From NCBI RefSeq assembly GCF_002754475.1, contig NZ_PEFL01000003.1:710303-774302 (forward strand): DNA of 64,000 bases, read 5' to 3'. Position 1 is the first letter of the stretch; the number at the start of each line of letters is the position of its first letter. Origin of the DNA: Comamonas sp. 26 (lineage in GTDB: Bacteria > Pseudomonadota > Gammaproteobacteria > Burkholderiales > Burkholderiaceae_C). The notes below the pieces were generated by a model. The model was not told the DNA's origin, ran no database searches, and saw only the letters and a list, made by a program, of their open reading frames with translations. Shown here piece by piece: positions 1 through 8,402 of the stretch. The translations under genes were made by a program, and so were the position numbers.

Positions 1-2
1 AG

Positions 3-98
3 GTGTTTGTCGAGGCAGATCCGCTGCCCGAAGGTGCTGTACGTGCCTACGAGCGTTGGTCGTGGCGACCTGTGAAGATCAAGCCAGGTGAGTACTGA
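3..98 (+). CDS. C-terminal fragment of an unidentified protein
   Basis: An open frame runs in from the window edge and stops with TGA at 96-98. It gives 31 residues ending WRPVKIKPGEY. The fragment is too short to identify. A rho-independent terminator follows 20 bases downstream, which supports this being the true end of a plus-strand gene that begins outside the window. Confidence 0.45.
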   Translation: MFVEADPLPEGAVRAYERWSWRPVKIKPGEY

Positions 99-118
99 AA
101 AGAGTACTGGAACAAGAA

Positions 119-144
119 AGGCGGACTTGAACATCCGCCTTTTT
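119..144. terminator. Bidirectional rho-independent terminator
   Basis: A perfect 7-bp stem (AGGCGGA / TCCGCCT) with an 8-base loop is followed by a T-run on the plus strand. On the minus strand it is also followed by T-rich sequence. It sits between the plus-strand gene ending at 98 and flgN ending at 167, so it probably serves both converging transcripts. Confidence 0.75.
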
Positions 145-166
145 CATGGGTGCCGAGGATTGGCGT

Positions 167-529
167 TCAGCTAGCCGCGTGATAAATGCGTGCACGGCCA
201 GACTGCGAGGCTCCGCGCAGGCTGCTTACATAAGTGCTGTCGTCGGCTGTGGGAACCAGCGCTTGCGCGCGGCGCTGGTTGAGCACGGTCAAGCGGGCCA
301 ACTGATCACGCATGAGTGTGATTTCAGCATTCAGGTGCTGGGCGCGATCGAGCATCGCGGGCGTCCAGTCTTCAGAGGGAAAACGTTTGACGAGCTGGGA
401 GACGGCCACCATGGCGTCCCGCAGTCGAGTGCTGGATTGCTCCAGCGCAGAGGCATCTGAAGATTGCAGTGATGCCGATACGGTCTGAACCACCGCATCC
501 AGCGAATCGAGCATTTCCTGCAAAGTCAT
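167..529 (-). CDS. flgN: Flagellar export chaperone FlgN
   Basis: A 120-residue, mostly helical protein without membrane segments. It is directly downstream of flgM (23-base gap) in the order flgA-flgM-flgN, the usual position for FlgN. The family is the cytoplasmic chaperone for the hook-filament junction proteins FlgK and FlgL, both encoded in this window. FlgN sequences are poorly conserved, so the call rests on length, helical heptad-like character and position more than on motifs. Confidence 0.8.
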   Translation of the reverse strand: MTLQEMLDSLDAVVQTVSASLQSSDASALEQSSTRLRDAMVAVSQLVKRFPSEDWTPAMLDRAQHLNAEITLMRDQLARLTVLNQRRAQALVPTADDSTYVSSLRGASQSGRARIYHAAS

Positions 530-552
530 TGTGTCAGCCTCAGTTCAATCGC

Positions 553-864
553 TCAGGCGCGGGCGTGAACCAGAAATTCTTCGGCGTTGCTCAGCAGCTT
601 GTCTGCGATGGCATCGGCGTTGATGCGGAAGCTGCCATTTGAAATGGCTTCGCGCATGGCCTTGACGCGGTCGGCATCAAAGTCGGTGTTGGTGCGGTTC
701 TGGCTGTCCAGGGCGCGGGCCGAGGACGAGAAGGACACGGGCACACCGGCGGCACGCTCGGGAAGACCTTTGGTCGATTCTTCTGCGGCCACCGTGGTTG
801 CGGACTTGGGAGTCTGCTTGGCTGCCGCGGCTTGCGGCAGCTCCGGCTTGTTACCTATCTTCAT
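553..864 (-). CDS. flgM: Anti-sigma-28 factor FlgM
   Basis: 103 residues starting MKIGNKPELP. This ATG is preferred over an in-frame codon 19 residues upstream because it has a GGAGA ribosome site about 7 bases before it and gives the classic FlgM N-terminus. The C-terminal third (KAMREAISNGSFRINADAIA and following) is the sigma-binding segment typical of the family. FlgM holds FliA inactive until it is exported through the completed hook-basal body. The target, fliA, is at about 19.9 kb. A candidate sigma-28 promoter lies just upstream. Confidence 0.92.
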   Translation of the reverse strand: MKIGNKPELPQAAAAKQTPKSATTVAAEESTKGLPERAAGVPVSFSSSARALDSQNRTNTDFDADRVKAMREAISNGSFRINADAIADKLLSNAEEFLVHARA

Positions 865-884
865 GCTGGTTCTCCAATCGCCCT

Positions 885-911
885 GTATCGGCGTAGGGCG
901 CTGTAGCCTTG
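885..911 (-). promoter_or_regulatory. Candidate sigma-28 promoter for flgM
   Basis: On the minus strand, GCCGATAC (885-892) matches 7 of 8 bases of the FliA -10 consensus GCCGATAA. It is preceded by a 15-base spacer and a weak -35 (CAAG instead of TAAA). It lies 20 bases upstream of the flgM start, giving a very short leader. The same GCCGATAC -10 recurs upstream of fliD. Confidence 0.5.
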
Positions 912-983
912 CTTTCGGCAAGGGCGCGTGAAACTTGAGGAATTTTTGACATGGATCCAGAAAAGTGAGTCATTGCTCTCAAT

Positions 984-1742
984 TTACTGAACGTAAACCA
1001 CGCCATTGGCATTGACCGTGCCTGTCACAAGACGGCCATTATCCATGCGAACCCGAACTTGCTGGCCTTCTCCGGCAGCGGCCATTGCCTTGCCTGAAGA
1101 GGAAACACTGAAGCTGCCGCCGTTGACCATGACCTGCACGGGCGAGCCGGCGCTGAACAGCGAAGGCGGGCGCACCATGTTCTGGCGCAGCGCCTGGCCG
1201 GAGGTCAATTGGCGAGCTGCCACCATGCCAATAAAGTCTTGTGCATTGGCAAAGACCGGGGCGCTGTCTTCGGCCCAGTCCACTTCGGCGGGGACTGCAT
1301 CTTCAGCGCTCAAGGTTTTGCCCGCGGGAATATTGCCCTGCACCACCCAGGCCTGGCCATAGGCGCGCACGGTGATAGGTAGAAACACATTCCAGGGCAC
1401 GCTGCCTTGCACGCAGCGCAGGCCCAGCCGGGTGCGACCCCAGAGGCGGCTGCCCGCAGGCAGATAAGGCTCTACCCGCGCACAGGCCGCCAAGCGCAGG
1501 CGTGAATCGAGCTGGCCCATCTGCACTTCCATGCGCAAGGGGCTGCCGTTGCTGGCTTGAGGCGCGTCAGCAGCGGGCTGGTGCAGTGCCGTGTCGATAA
1601 ACCGCTGCCCGATCTGGCTGAGCTGGGCAACGCCATCTTGTGCCTGCACGCCTGTAGCCAGCAGCAAAGTGCCCAGGCACCATGCCGCAGCCACGCCTTG
1701 CATGGGGCGAAGTGTGAGGTGTTGGGCGAGGCGGGCAGGCAT
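984..1742 (-). CDS. flgA: Flagellar basal-body P-ring assembly chaperone FlgA
   Basis: 252 residues. An N-terminal signal peptide with a hydrophobic stretch around residues 18-31 ends at VQA-QD near residue 35, so the protein is periplasmic. The C-terminal half carries the SAF-like fold ending RMDNGRLVTGTVNANGVVYV, characteristic of FlgA. The family chaperones FlgI during P-ring assembly; flgI is at about 7.3 kb. The ATG at 1742 has an AAGGA ribosome site. It is divergent from flgB and upstream of flgM-flgN on the same strand. Confidence 0.93.
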   Translation of the reverse strand: MPARLAQHLTLRPMQGVAAAWCLGTLLLATGVQAQDGVAQLSQIGQRFIDTALHQPAADAPQASNGSPLRMEVQMGQLDSRLRLAACARVEPYLPAGSRLWGRTRLGLRCVQGSVPWNVFLPITVRAYGQAWVVQGNIPAGKTLSAEDAVPAEVDWAEDSAPVFANAQDFIGMVAARQLTSGQALRQNMVRPPSLFSAGSPVQVMVNGGSFSVSSSGKAMAAAGEGQQVRVRMDNGRLVTGTVNANGVVYVQ

Positions 1743-1948
1743 GCATCAATCCTTGGGAGCAATCTACAGACACAAAAGCTGCAGACCTTGGCCGCAAATA
1801 TAGGTGCAGGCGTGCTTTGGTAATGGGCCGAAGTAGAAGCGCAATACAGCTTTCTTCACGCTTTAGTTTTGCGGTGTGATTTTCATAATCCTCGCATGCC
1901 GCAGTCTGTGCGACTACGGCGCATTGAATTTCTGAAAGCGAGGCCGCA
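1743..1948. promoter_or_regulatory. Divergent flgA / flgB intergenic region
   Basis: 206 bases separate the flgA and flgB starts and must hold promoters for both directions. I see no convincing sigma-28 or sigma-54 consensus. A CATAAT-like -10 near 1885 is possible for flgB. In related bacteria this region is FlhDC-controlled, but I cannot delineate an FlhDC box from sequence alone. Confidence 0.35.
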
Positions 1949-2362
1949 ATGCTGAACAAAATGACTGAACGACTGGACTTCCAGAGCGAGGCGCTGCTGC
2001 TGCGTGCCGAGCGCCAGCGAGCCATTGCCAGCAACATCGCCAATGCCGACACCCCCGGCTATACGGCGCGCGACTTCAATTTCCGTGAAGCCTTGATGGC
2101 TGCCACCAGCGGCCCCAAGCCTTTGACACAGGCCAGTACCACGGCTGCAGGGCATATCCCCTTGCAGGCTCAGACCTCGGATGAGGCGCTCAAAGCCAAG
2201 CTGGGTTACTCGGTCAACTCCCAGCCCAGTCTGGACAACAACACCGTAGATCTGGACCGCGAGCGTGCCAGTTTTGTGGACAACGCCGTGCGCTACGAAG
2301 CGACGCTGCGATTCATCAACGGTCAGTCCAAGACCATGCTCAGCGCCATTCAAGGCCAGTAA
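1949..2362 (+). CDS. flgB: Proximal rod protein FlgB
   Basis: 137 residues, normal family length. The N-terminal segment has the rod-protein signature (ASNIANADTPGYTARDFNF, residues 30-48) shared by axial proteins. FlgB forms part of the proximal rod with FlgC, FlgF and FliE. It is the first gene of the plus-strand flgBCDEFGHIJKL run, with a purine-rich ribosome site (AAAGCGAGG) before the ATG. flgC follows after 16 bases. Confidence 0.94.
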   Translation: MLNKMTERLDFQSEALLLRAERQRAIASNIANADTPGYTARDFNFREALMAATSGPKPLTQASTTAAGHIPLQAQTSDEALKAKLGYSVNSQPSLDNNTVDLDRERASFVDNAVRYEATLRFINGQSKTMLSAIQGQ

Positions 2363-2378
2363 GCCCAGGAGCTAAACC

Positions 2379-2782
2379 ATGTCGATGTTTTCCATCTTCA
2401 ATATCTCGGGCAGCGCGGTCAGCGCCCAGTCGCAGCGACTGAACGTCGTGGCCTCGAATCTGGCCAACGTCGATGCCGTGGCTGGCCCAGACGGCAGCGT
2501 CTACAAGGCACGTCAGGTGGTGTTTCAGACCGTGCCCATGGGGGGGATGGCAGTGCTGGCGTCAAAGTCAACGCCATCAGCGAAGACAGCACGCCTGGTC
2601 GCCGCATTCACGACCCCAGCCATCCGCTGGCTGACGGTGAGGGTTATGTCACCCACTCCAACGTGAGCGCCGTGGACGAGATGGTCAACATGATTTCGGC
2701 CTCGCGCTCCTACCAGAACAACGTGGAAGTCATGAACACGGCCAAGACGCTGCTGCTCAAGACTTTGCAAATGGGCCAATAA
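2379..2782 (+). CDS. flgC: Proximal rod protein FlgC, interrupted by an apparent frameshift
   Basis: The frame opens [20 protein letters not shown] with the rod signature ASNLANVDA and reads correctly to the G-run at 2540-2546. It then leaves the conserved frame and stops at about 2666. The remaining FlgC sequence ([20 protein letters not shown], later ending [10 protein letters not shown]) continues in another frame to a TAA at 2780-2782. One extra G in the run of seven restores a normal product of about 134 residues. Rod assembly needs FlgC and every neighbouring gene is intact, so a sequencing error is more likely than a true pseudogene. Confidence 0.85.
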
Positions 2783-2798
2783 GCCCGGGAACACACAC

Positions 2799-3461
2799 AT
2801 GATCAACGGCACAAGCGGTGTGGACGGCACCACGACAACCACCACAGGCAACACCAAGAGCTCGGTATCTGACGCCAATGAAGCGCAGGATCGTTTTCTC
2901 AAGCTGCTGGTGGCGCAGCTCAACAATCAAGATCCCATGAATCCCATGGACAACGCGCAGATGACCTCGCAGATGGCGCAGATCAATACGGTGACCGGGA
3001 TTCAGCAACTGAACCAGACCATGCAGTCCATGTCCAGTCAGTTCGTATCCATGCAGATGCTGCAGGGCACGTCCATGATCGGCCGCACTGTGCTGACCGA
3101 GGGCAACACACTGGGCACAGCCGCTGATGGCACGCACACTGCGGCTTTTGACCTGGAAGGCAAGGCAGCCAGTGTCAAGGTTCAGATCACTACCGCCAGC
3201 GGCGAGCTGGTGGACACCATTGACCTGGGCGCAGGCGCCACAGGTCGCAACTACTTCACCTGGGACGGTGCCGACAAGTACAGCGGCGACAAATCCCAGC
3301 TGCGCTACTCGGTGCAGGCCACCAATGGCGCTACTGCTGTGGCATCCACGCCCCTGTCACCCCACGCTGTCATCGCCGCTAGTGCCAGCAATGGACAGCT
3401 GATGCTGGAGCTGGACGACGGCAGTAGCCTGGCCCACTCTGCCGTCAAGGCTGTGTACTGA
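2799..3461 (+). CDS. flgD: Flagellar hook assembly (scaffolding) protein FlgD
   Basis: 220 residues. The conserved N-terminal motif RFLKLLVAQLNNQDPMNPMD (about residues 32-51) is diagnostic of FlgD. The C-terminal half has FlgD Ig-like/tudor-like character, with TWDGADKYSG as a typical segment. FlgD caps the growing hook and is removed once the hook is complete. It lies between flgC and flgE, as usual. Confidence 0.95.
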   Translation: MINGTSGVDGTTTTTTGNTKSSVSDANEAQDRFLKLLVAQLNNQDPMNPMDNAQMTSQMAQINTVTGIQQLNQTMQSMSSQFVSMQMLQGTSMIGRTVLTEGNTLGTAADGTHTAAFDLEGKAASVKVQITTASGELVDTIDLGAGATGRNYFTWDGADKYSGDKSQLRYSVQATNGATAVASTPLSPHAVIAASASNGQLMLELDDGSSLAHSAVKAVY

Positions 3462-3495
3462 CCCTTTCAATATCAACGTTCTGCAGGAGAACACC

Positions 3496-4758
3496 ATGAG
3501 CTTCCAACAAGCCCTGTCGGGTCTGAACGCCGCAGCCAAGAATCTGGATGTCATCGGCCACAATATTGCCAACTCTGGAACCGCTGGCTTCAAGAGCTCG
3601 CGCACAGAATTCGCCGAAGCCATGGCCAGTGCTGCCGGCTCCGCCAGCGGTCAAACCGTGGGCATCGGCGTGGACGTTGGTGCCGTTAGCCAGCAATTCA
3701 AGCAAGGCAACATCAACGCCACCGGCAATAACCTGGATGTCGCCATCAATGGAGACGGGTTTTTCGTACTGAGGCAGCCAGACGGCAGCATGGCCTATAG
3801 CCGCGCAGGCAACTTCCAGCTCGACAAGCAGGGAAATCTGGTCACCATTGCGCGCGACCAGGTGATGGGCTATCCGGTAGACCCGGCCACAGGCAAGGTG
3901 CAAACCGGCGTGCAGCCTGTTCCCATGAGCTTTCCATCGGGTCAGCCTATTGCCGCCCGTGCCACGGCCAAGGTTGAGGTCGACCTGAACCTTGATGCCC
4001 GGGCCCACGATGCCGTTGGCGACCCCAATGCCACCCCGCCTGTTCCTGCCACACCGCGTGCTACCTATGGCACGTCACTCACTGTCTACGACAGCCAGGG
4101 CATCGGCACGCCCATGTCCATGTACTTCGAGAAAAACGGCGCCAACAGCTGGGATGTCTATGACGGTCTGGGTGATCCTAGCGCTACGCCCCCTGTGGTT
4201 GCCAACAAGCTCACCACCCTGGTGTTCGATGCGGCGGGCAAACTGGTCAGCGGCAGCCCGGTTACCAATGCAACCATCCAAACCAACAACCCCAACTCGC
4301 CCACGCCGGGCTCCATTACCGGCATGAACATCGATTTTTCGGGCGTGACACAGTTCGGCACCAAGTTCGCTGTCTCCGACCTCAAGCAGGACGGCTACAC
4401 GGCAGGTGTCATGACAGGTATCAATATTGGCGGCGATGGCTCCATCGTGGCCTCCTACTCGAACGGCGTGTCGCGTGCAGAAGGCATGCTCACCCTGGCC
4501 TCGTTCCGCAACCCGCAAGGACTGGCTGCCACGGGTGGTAACAAATGGGTGGAGACATCCGACTCGGGCCTGGCCGTCAGCGGCCTGCCGAAGACGGGAA
4601 CGCTAGGCACGCTGCAGGCCGGCGCGCTGGAAGACTCGAACGTGGACCTGACCGCTGAGCTCGTGAACATGATGACCGCCCAGCGCGCTTACCAGTCCAG
4701 CGCCCAGGCCATCAAGACGCAAGACCAGGTGTTCTCCACCCTGGTGAATCTGCGCTAA
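3496..4758 (+). CDS. flgE: Flagellar hook protein FlgE
   Basis: 420 residues, typical length. The N-terminus (SFQQALSGLNAAAKNLDVIG and NIANSGTAGFKSSR) and the C-terminus (VNMMTAQRAYQSSAQAIKTQ) are the conserved D0 helices of hook proteins; the D1-D2 domains lie between. FlgE polymerises into the hook under control of the FlgD cap and FliK. Ribosome site AGGAG at 3486-3490. Confidence 0.96.
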   Translation: MSFQQALSGLNAAAKNLDVIGHNIANSGTAGFKSSRTEFAEAMASAAGSASGQTVGIGVDVGAVSQQFKQGNINATGNNLDVAINGDGFFVLRQPDGSMAYSRAGNFQLDKQGNLVTIARDQVMGYPVDPATGKVQTGVQPVPMSFPSGQPIAARATAKVEVDLNLDARAHDAVGDPNATPPVPATPRATYGTSLTVYDSQGIGTPMSMYFEKNGANSWDVYDGLGDPSATPPVVANKLTTLVFDAAGKLVSGSPVTNATIQTNNPNSPTPGSITGMNIDFSGVTQFGTKFAVSDLKQDGYTAGVMTGINIGGDGSIVASYSNGVSRAEGMLTLASFRNPQGLAATGGNKWVETSDSGLAVSGLPKTGTLGTLQAGALEDSNVDLTAELVNMMTAQRAYQSSAQAIKTQDQVFSTLVNLR

Positions 4759-4807
4759 GCCAAGCGCTGGCGTGAACTAAGTACCGAGCAGAAAAAGGAA
4801 GTCTGGC

Positions 4808-5548
4808 ATGGATCGCATCATTTACACCTCGATGACGGGCGCCAACGCGGCGGCCCAGCGTCAGGCTGTGCTGGCGCACAACCTGGCCAATGCGGGCACC
4901 AATGGTTTTCGTGCCGAGATGTCTACCTTCCGCTCGGTCCCTGTTCAAGGCAGTGGTGCGAGTACACGCGTGTTTGCGCTGGAAGCGACTTCTGGCTATC
5001 AAGACACGCCCGGCCCGGCCCAGCGCACCGGCCGCGCGCTGGATGCCATGGCCATGGGGCGCGCCTGGTTTGCCGTGCAGGGCATGGATGGGCAGGAGGC
5101 CTATACCCGCAACGGCATCTTCGAGGTCTCGCCTGAAGGGCAACTGGTCAACAGCAATGGTCAGGCCGTGCTGTCCGATGGTGGTGCGCCGATTGATATT
5201 CCGCCAGAGTCCTCAATTTCGCTGGGCTCGGACGGCACGCTGACGGCCAAGACCGGCAACCAGCTGCCCGTGGCTGTGGCACGCGTCAAACTGGTTACGC
5301 CACCCGTCGATGAGCCGCTGGTGCGCGGTGATGACGGCTTTTTCCGCGCAGCCCAGGGTGATGCTTTGCCCAATGACGAAACGGCGCGACTGCTGTCGGG
5401 CTCTATCGAAGGCTCGAACGTCAATACCGTCGAGACCATGGTCGGCATGATCGCTGCCTCGCGCCAGTTCGAGCAGCAGATGAAGTTGCTGCAGACCGCT
5501 GAAACCAATGACAAGTCTGCCAGCCAGTTGCTGAGCTTGAACGGCTGA
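4808..5548 (+). CDS. flgF: Proximal rod protein FlgF
   Basis: 246 residues. It has the axial-protein N-terminus (MDRIIYTSMTGANAAAQRQA, then AHNLANAGTNGFRAEM) and the conserved C-terminal region GSIEGSNVNTVETMVGMIAA. The order flgE-flgF-flgG and the length match FlgF rather than FlgG. It is separated from flgE by 49 bases with a ribosome site AGGAAG. Confidence 0.94.
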   Translation: MDRIIYTSMTGANAAAQRQAVLAHNLANAGTNGFRAEMSTFRSVPVQGSGASTRVFALEATSGYQDTPGPAQRTGRALDAMAMGRAWFAVQGMDGQEAYTRNGIFEVSPEGQLVNSNGQAVLSDGGAPIDIPPESSISLGSDGTLTAKTGNQLPVAVARVKLVTPPVDEPLVRGDDGFFRAAQGDALPNDETARLLSGSIEGSNVNTVETMVGMIAASRQFEQQMKLLQTAETNDKSASQLLSLNG

Positions 5549-5566
5549 TAGCCAAAGGAATTCCCC

Positions 5567-6349
5567 ATGATTAATTCGCTGTTCATCGCCAAGACCGGTA
5601 TGGAAGCCCAGCAGACCCAGCTGGACGTCATCTCGCACAACCTGGCCAACGTTTCGACCACCGGTTACAAGCGTGCCAACGCGGTGTTTGAAGATCTGAT
5701 TTATCAAAATCTGCGCCAGGTCGGTTCGCAGACAACCGAACAAAACCAGCTGCCCACAGGCCTGCATCTGGGTCTGGGTGTGCGCACCGTGGCGACCTCG
5801 CGCAATTTTTTGCAGGGCAGTCTGCAGCAGTCCAGCAATGCGCTGGATGTGGCCATCAATGGCAACGGTTTCTTTGAAGTCAATATGCCCGACGGCACCA
5901 TTGCCTATACCCGCGATGGCTCGTTTGAGGTCGATGCGCAGGGCCAGCTGGTGACCTCCAGCGGCCTGCCTGTGGCCAATGGCATCACCATTCCTCAAGG
6001 CGCTACCAAGATTTCGATTAGTCATGACGGCGTGGTCAGTGCCACCATGCCCGGTCAGACTGCACCGCAGCAGGTTGGCAATATTGCGATGAGCCAGTTC
6101 ATCAATGCAGCCGGTCTGGAGCCGCGAGGCCAGAACCTCTATGTGGAAACAGCCGCATCGGGTCAGCCCCAGCAGGGCACACCCGGTACCAACGGCCTGG
6201 GCACGATTCAGCAAGGCTATCTGGAGGCATCGAACGTGAACGTGGTGCAGGAACTGGTGACCATGATCCAGACCCAGCGTGCATACGAGATGAATTCCAA
6301 AGCCATTCAGACTTCCGACCAGATGCTGGCCAAGCTGGCACAGCTCTGA
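5567..6349 (+). CDS. flgG: Distal rod protein FlgG
   Basis: 260 residues, exactly the usual FlgG length. Conserved features are [40 protein letters not shown] and the C-terminal [20 protein letters not shown]. FlgG builds the distal rod that passes through the P and L rings. It is 18 bases downstream of flgF. Confidence 0.96.
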   Translation: MINSLFIAKTGMEAQQTQLDVISHNLANVSTTGYKRANAVFEDLIYQNLRQVGSQTTEQNQLPTGLHLGLGVRTVATSRNFLQGSLQQSSNALDVAINGNGFFEVNMPDGTIAYTRDGSFEVDAQGQLVTSSGLPVANGITIPQGATKISISHDGVVSATMPGQTAPQQVGNIAMSQFINAAGLEPRGQNLYVETAASGQPQQGTPGTNGLGTIQQGYLEASNVNVVQELVTMIQTQRAYEMNSKAIQTSDQMLAKLAQL

Positions 6350-6368
6350 TTGATCACTATGCATTAAG

Positions 6369-6458
6369 GAGCTGCTTGCGCTTGCTGTGTTTGATTTTTG
6401 AATGAAATCATTATTCAAACCCATAAAAGACAAGCGCTAGAAGCTCTGCTTTCAATAG
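6369..6458. repeat. Dispersed palindromic intergenic repeat (copy between flgG and flgH)
   Basis: The 170-base flgG-flgH gap contains GCTGCTTGCGCTTG and, after a small TTTGAAT hairpin, ACAAGCGCTAGAAGCTCTGC. These are diverged arms of the short repeat also seen near 14.0, 20.7, 29.3 and 41.4 kb. No coding potential was seen. Confidence 0.5.
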
Positions 6459-6519
6459 CGTGCATCGCGCACGCCAAGGGCAAAAGGGCCAAGCACCTGA
6501 CTGCCAAGGACTTGTTGCC

Positions 6520-7233
6520 ATGTTCAAAGCCACTGTTTCAAATCTCTCCACCGCAAGCGCCATCGCAATGGCATTGCTGGCGTCCGGCTGTGCTCTTTCG
6601 CCCAACGCGCCGCCGCCGGTGGATATGCCTGTGGCCACCACGCCGCCCGTGCTGCAGCCGCGCGATCAGGTCGCGCAAGCGCCTTCTGGCAGTCTGTTCA
6701 ATGCCTCGCGCTATCGCCCGGCGTTTGAAGACCGGCGTGCGCGCATCGTTGGTGATCTGGTGACGGTGCAGATTGTGGAGAGCGTGACGGCGCGCCAGAA
6801 TCAGGACTCTGGTGTGGCGCGCAAGAACAGTCTGGGTGCAGGGGTCTCTGCGCTGCCTTTCTTCAAAGGTGGTGCAACTCAAACGATCAAAGACAGCCTC
6901 AATGCAGAGCTGAGCAGCGATGCAAGCTTTAGCGGAAAAGGCTCTACCAGCAACGTCAATACCTTCAGCGGCACCATCAGCACCACGGTGGTCGATGTGT
7001 TGCCCAACGGCCATCTGGTCGTTGCGGGTGAGAAACAAGTGGGCGTGAACCAGAACGTGGATGTACTGCGCTTTACGGGCACGGTGGACCCGCGCTCGCT
7101 GCGCCCTGGCAGCATGGTTGCATCCAATCAGGTGGCCAACGTTCGGGTGGAATCACGCGGGCGTGGACAGGGTAGTGAAGCCCAGTCAATTGGCTGGTTG
7201 TCACGGTTCTTTTTGAACGTTATGCCGTTCTGA
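6520..7233 (+). CDS. flgH: L-ring lipoprotein FlgH
   Basis: 237 residues from the ATG at 6520, which has an AAGGA site 10 bases upstream and gives a proper lipoprotein signal; an in-frame start 20 codons earlier would put hydrophilic sequence first. The signal peptide ends with a lipobox LASGC and Cys24 as the lipidated residue. Later segments, including YRPAFEDRRARIVGDLVTVQ and the C-terminal GWLSRFFLNVMPF, are typical of FlgH. It forms the outer-membrane L-ring around the distal rod. Confidence 0.95.
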   Translation: MFKATVSNLSTASAIAMALLASGCALSPNAPPPVDMPVATTPPVLQPRDQVAQAPSGSLFNASRYRPAFEDRRARIVGDLVTVQIVESVTARQNQDSGVARKNSLGAGVSALPFFKGGATQTIKDSLNAELSSDASFSGKGSTSNVNTFSGTISTTVVDVLPNGHLVVAGEKQVGVNQNVDVLRFTGTVDPRSLRPGSMVASNQVANVRVESRGRGQGSEAQSIGWLSRFFLNVMPF

Positions 7234-7253
7234 TTCTTCCGAGAATGGGCGGT

Positions 7254-8402
7254 ATGAAAGTACTGTCCACGCTCCTGTCACTGCGCTCGGCACGCACTAC
7301 CCTGATGGTGGTTGCCGTCCTGGGTGCTTGCGGGCTCACCCTGCCTGCACATGCCACACGCATCAAAGAGGTTGCAGCCATCCAGGGCGTGCGCAGCAAC
7401 CAGTTGACGGGCTATGGCTTGGTCGTTGGCCTTGATGGCACGGGCGATCAGACCACGCAGATGCCCTATACCAAGCAGGCGCTGGCTAACTATCTTGAAC
7501 AAATGGGCATCTCGCTGCCCGCTTCAGGCAACGCTGCGCAGCTGCAGCTGAAGAACGTTGCCGCGGTCATCATCACCGGCGAGTTGCCTGCCTTTGCCCA
7601 GCCGGGCCAGTCCATCGACATCAATGTTTCATCCATGGGCAATGCCAAGTCGCTCAAGGGCGGCACCTTGGTTGCCACGCCACTGCGTGGTGCGGATGGT
7701 GAGATTTACGCGCTGGCACAGGGCAATGTGGTGGTCGGCGGCGCAGGCGCTGCAGCCGGAGGTTCCAAGGTTCAGGTCAATCACCTGAGTGCGGGTCGCG
7801 TGCCAAGGGGCGCGCAGGTCGAGCGTTCGGTACCTAGCCCCATCAATGAAGGCAACAGCATCACGTTGGGGCTCAATCAAACGGATTTCCAGACGGCTGA
7901 CAAGGTGGTCCGCGCCATTAATCAGCGCATGGGATCGGGCACCGCTACGGCGCTGGATGGACGCACGGTGCAGGTCAATGCGCCGGCAGACCCCGGTTCG
8001 CGCGTGCGCATGATTGCCGAAATTCAGGAAATGCCCATCGAGGTATCGAAGCCTGCGGCCAAGGTCGTCATCAATGCGCGCACCGGCTCCATCGTGCTCA
8101 ATCAAGCGGTGACACTGGGCCCCTGCGCCATTGCGCACGGCAATCTGTCCATCACCATCAGCACCACACCGGTTATCAGCCAGCCTGCACCGTTCTCGCA
8201 AGGGCAGACTGTGGTGGCGCAGAGGTCTGATATTCAGGTCAAGCAAGAGCCTGGCCAAGTTATCAACATGCCTAACTCGCCCCAGTTGACGGATGTGGTG
8301 CGGGCGCTGAATTCTCTGGGCGCTACGCCCCAGGATTTGCTGGCAATCTTGCAGGCCATCAAGGCTGCAGGTGCCATGGATGCCGAGCTGGAGGTGATAT
8401 GA
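7254..8402 (+). CDS. flgI: P-ring protein FlgI
   Basis: 382 residues from ATG 7254; an ATG three codons earlier (7245) is equally possible. A signal peptide ends near AHA-TRIKEVAAIQGVRSN, after which the conserved FlgI core begins (GYGLVVGLDGTGDQT). The protein polymerises in the periplasm as the P-ring with help from FlgA. Its stop overlaps the flgJ start by four bases (ATGA), suggesting translational coupling. Confidence 0.95.
   Translation: MKVLSTLLSLRSARTTLMVVAVLGACGLTLPAHATRIKEVAAIQGVRSNQLTGYGLVVGLDGTGDQTTQMPYTKQALANYLEQMGISLPASGNAAQLQLKNVAAVIITGELPAFAQPGQSIDINVSSMGNAKSLKGGTLVATPLRGADGEIYALAQGNVVVGGAGAAAGGSKVQVNHLSAGRVPRGAQVERSVPSPINEGNSITLGLNQTDFQTADKVVRAINQRMGSGTATALDGRTVQVNAPADPGSRVRMIAEIQEMPIEVSKPAAKVVINARTGSIVLNQAVTLGPCAIAHGNLSITISTTPVISQPAPFSQGQTVVAQRSDIQVKQEPGQVINMPNSPQLTDVVRALNSLGATPQDLLAILQAIKAAGAMDAELEVI

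Noticed and set aside
5213..6433. 406-codon open frame antisense to flgF-flgG
   Set aside because: Composition (His/Gln/Leu-rich, no motif) is typical of the reverse frame of GC-rich genes. Both sense genes are clearly conserved.
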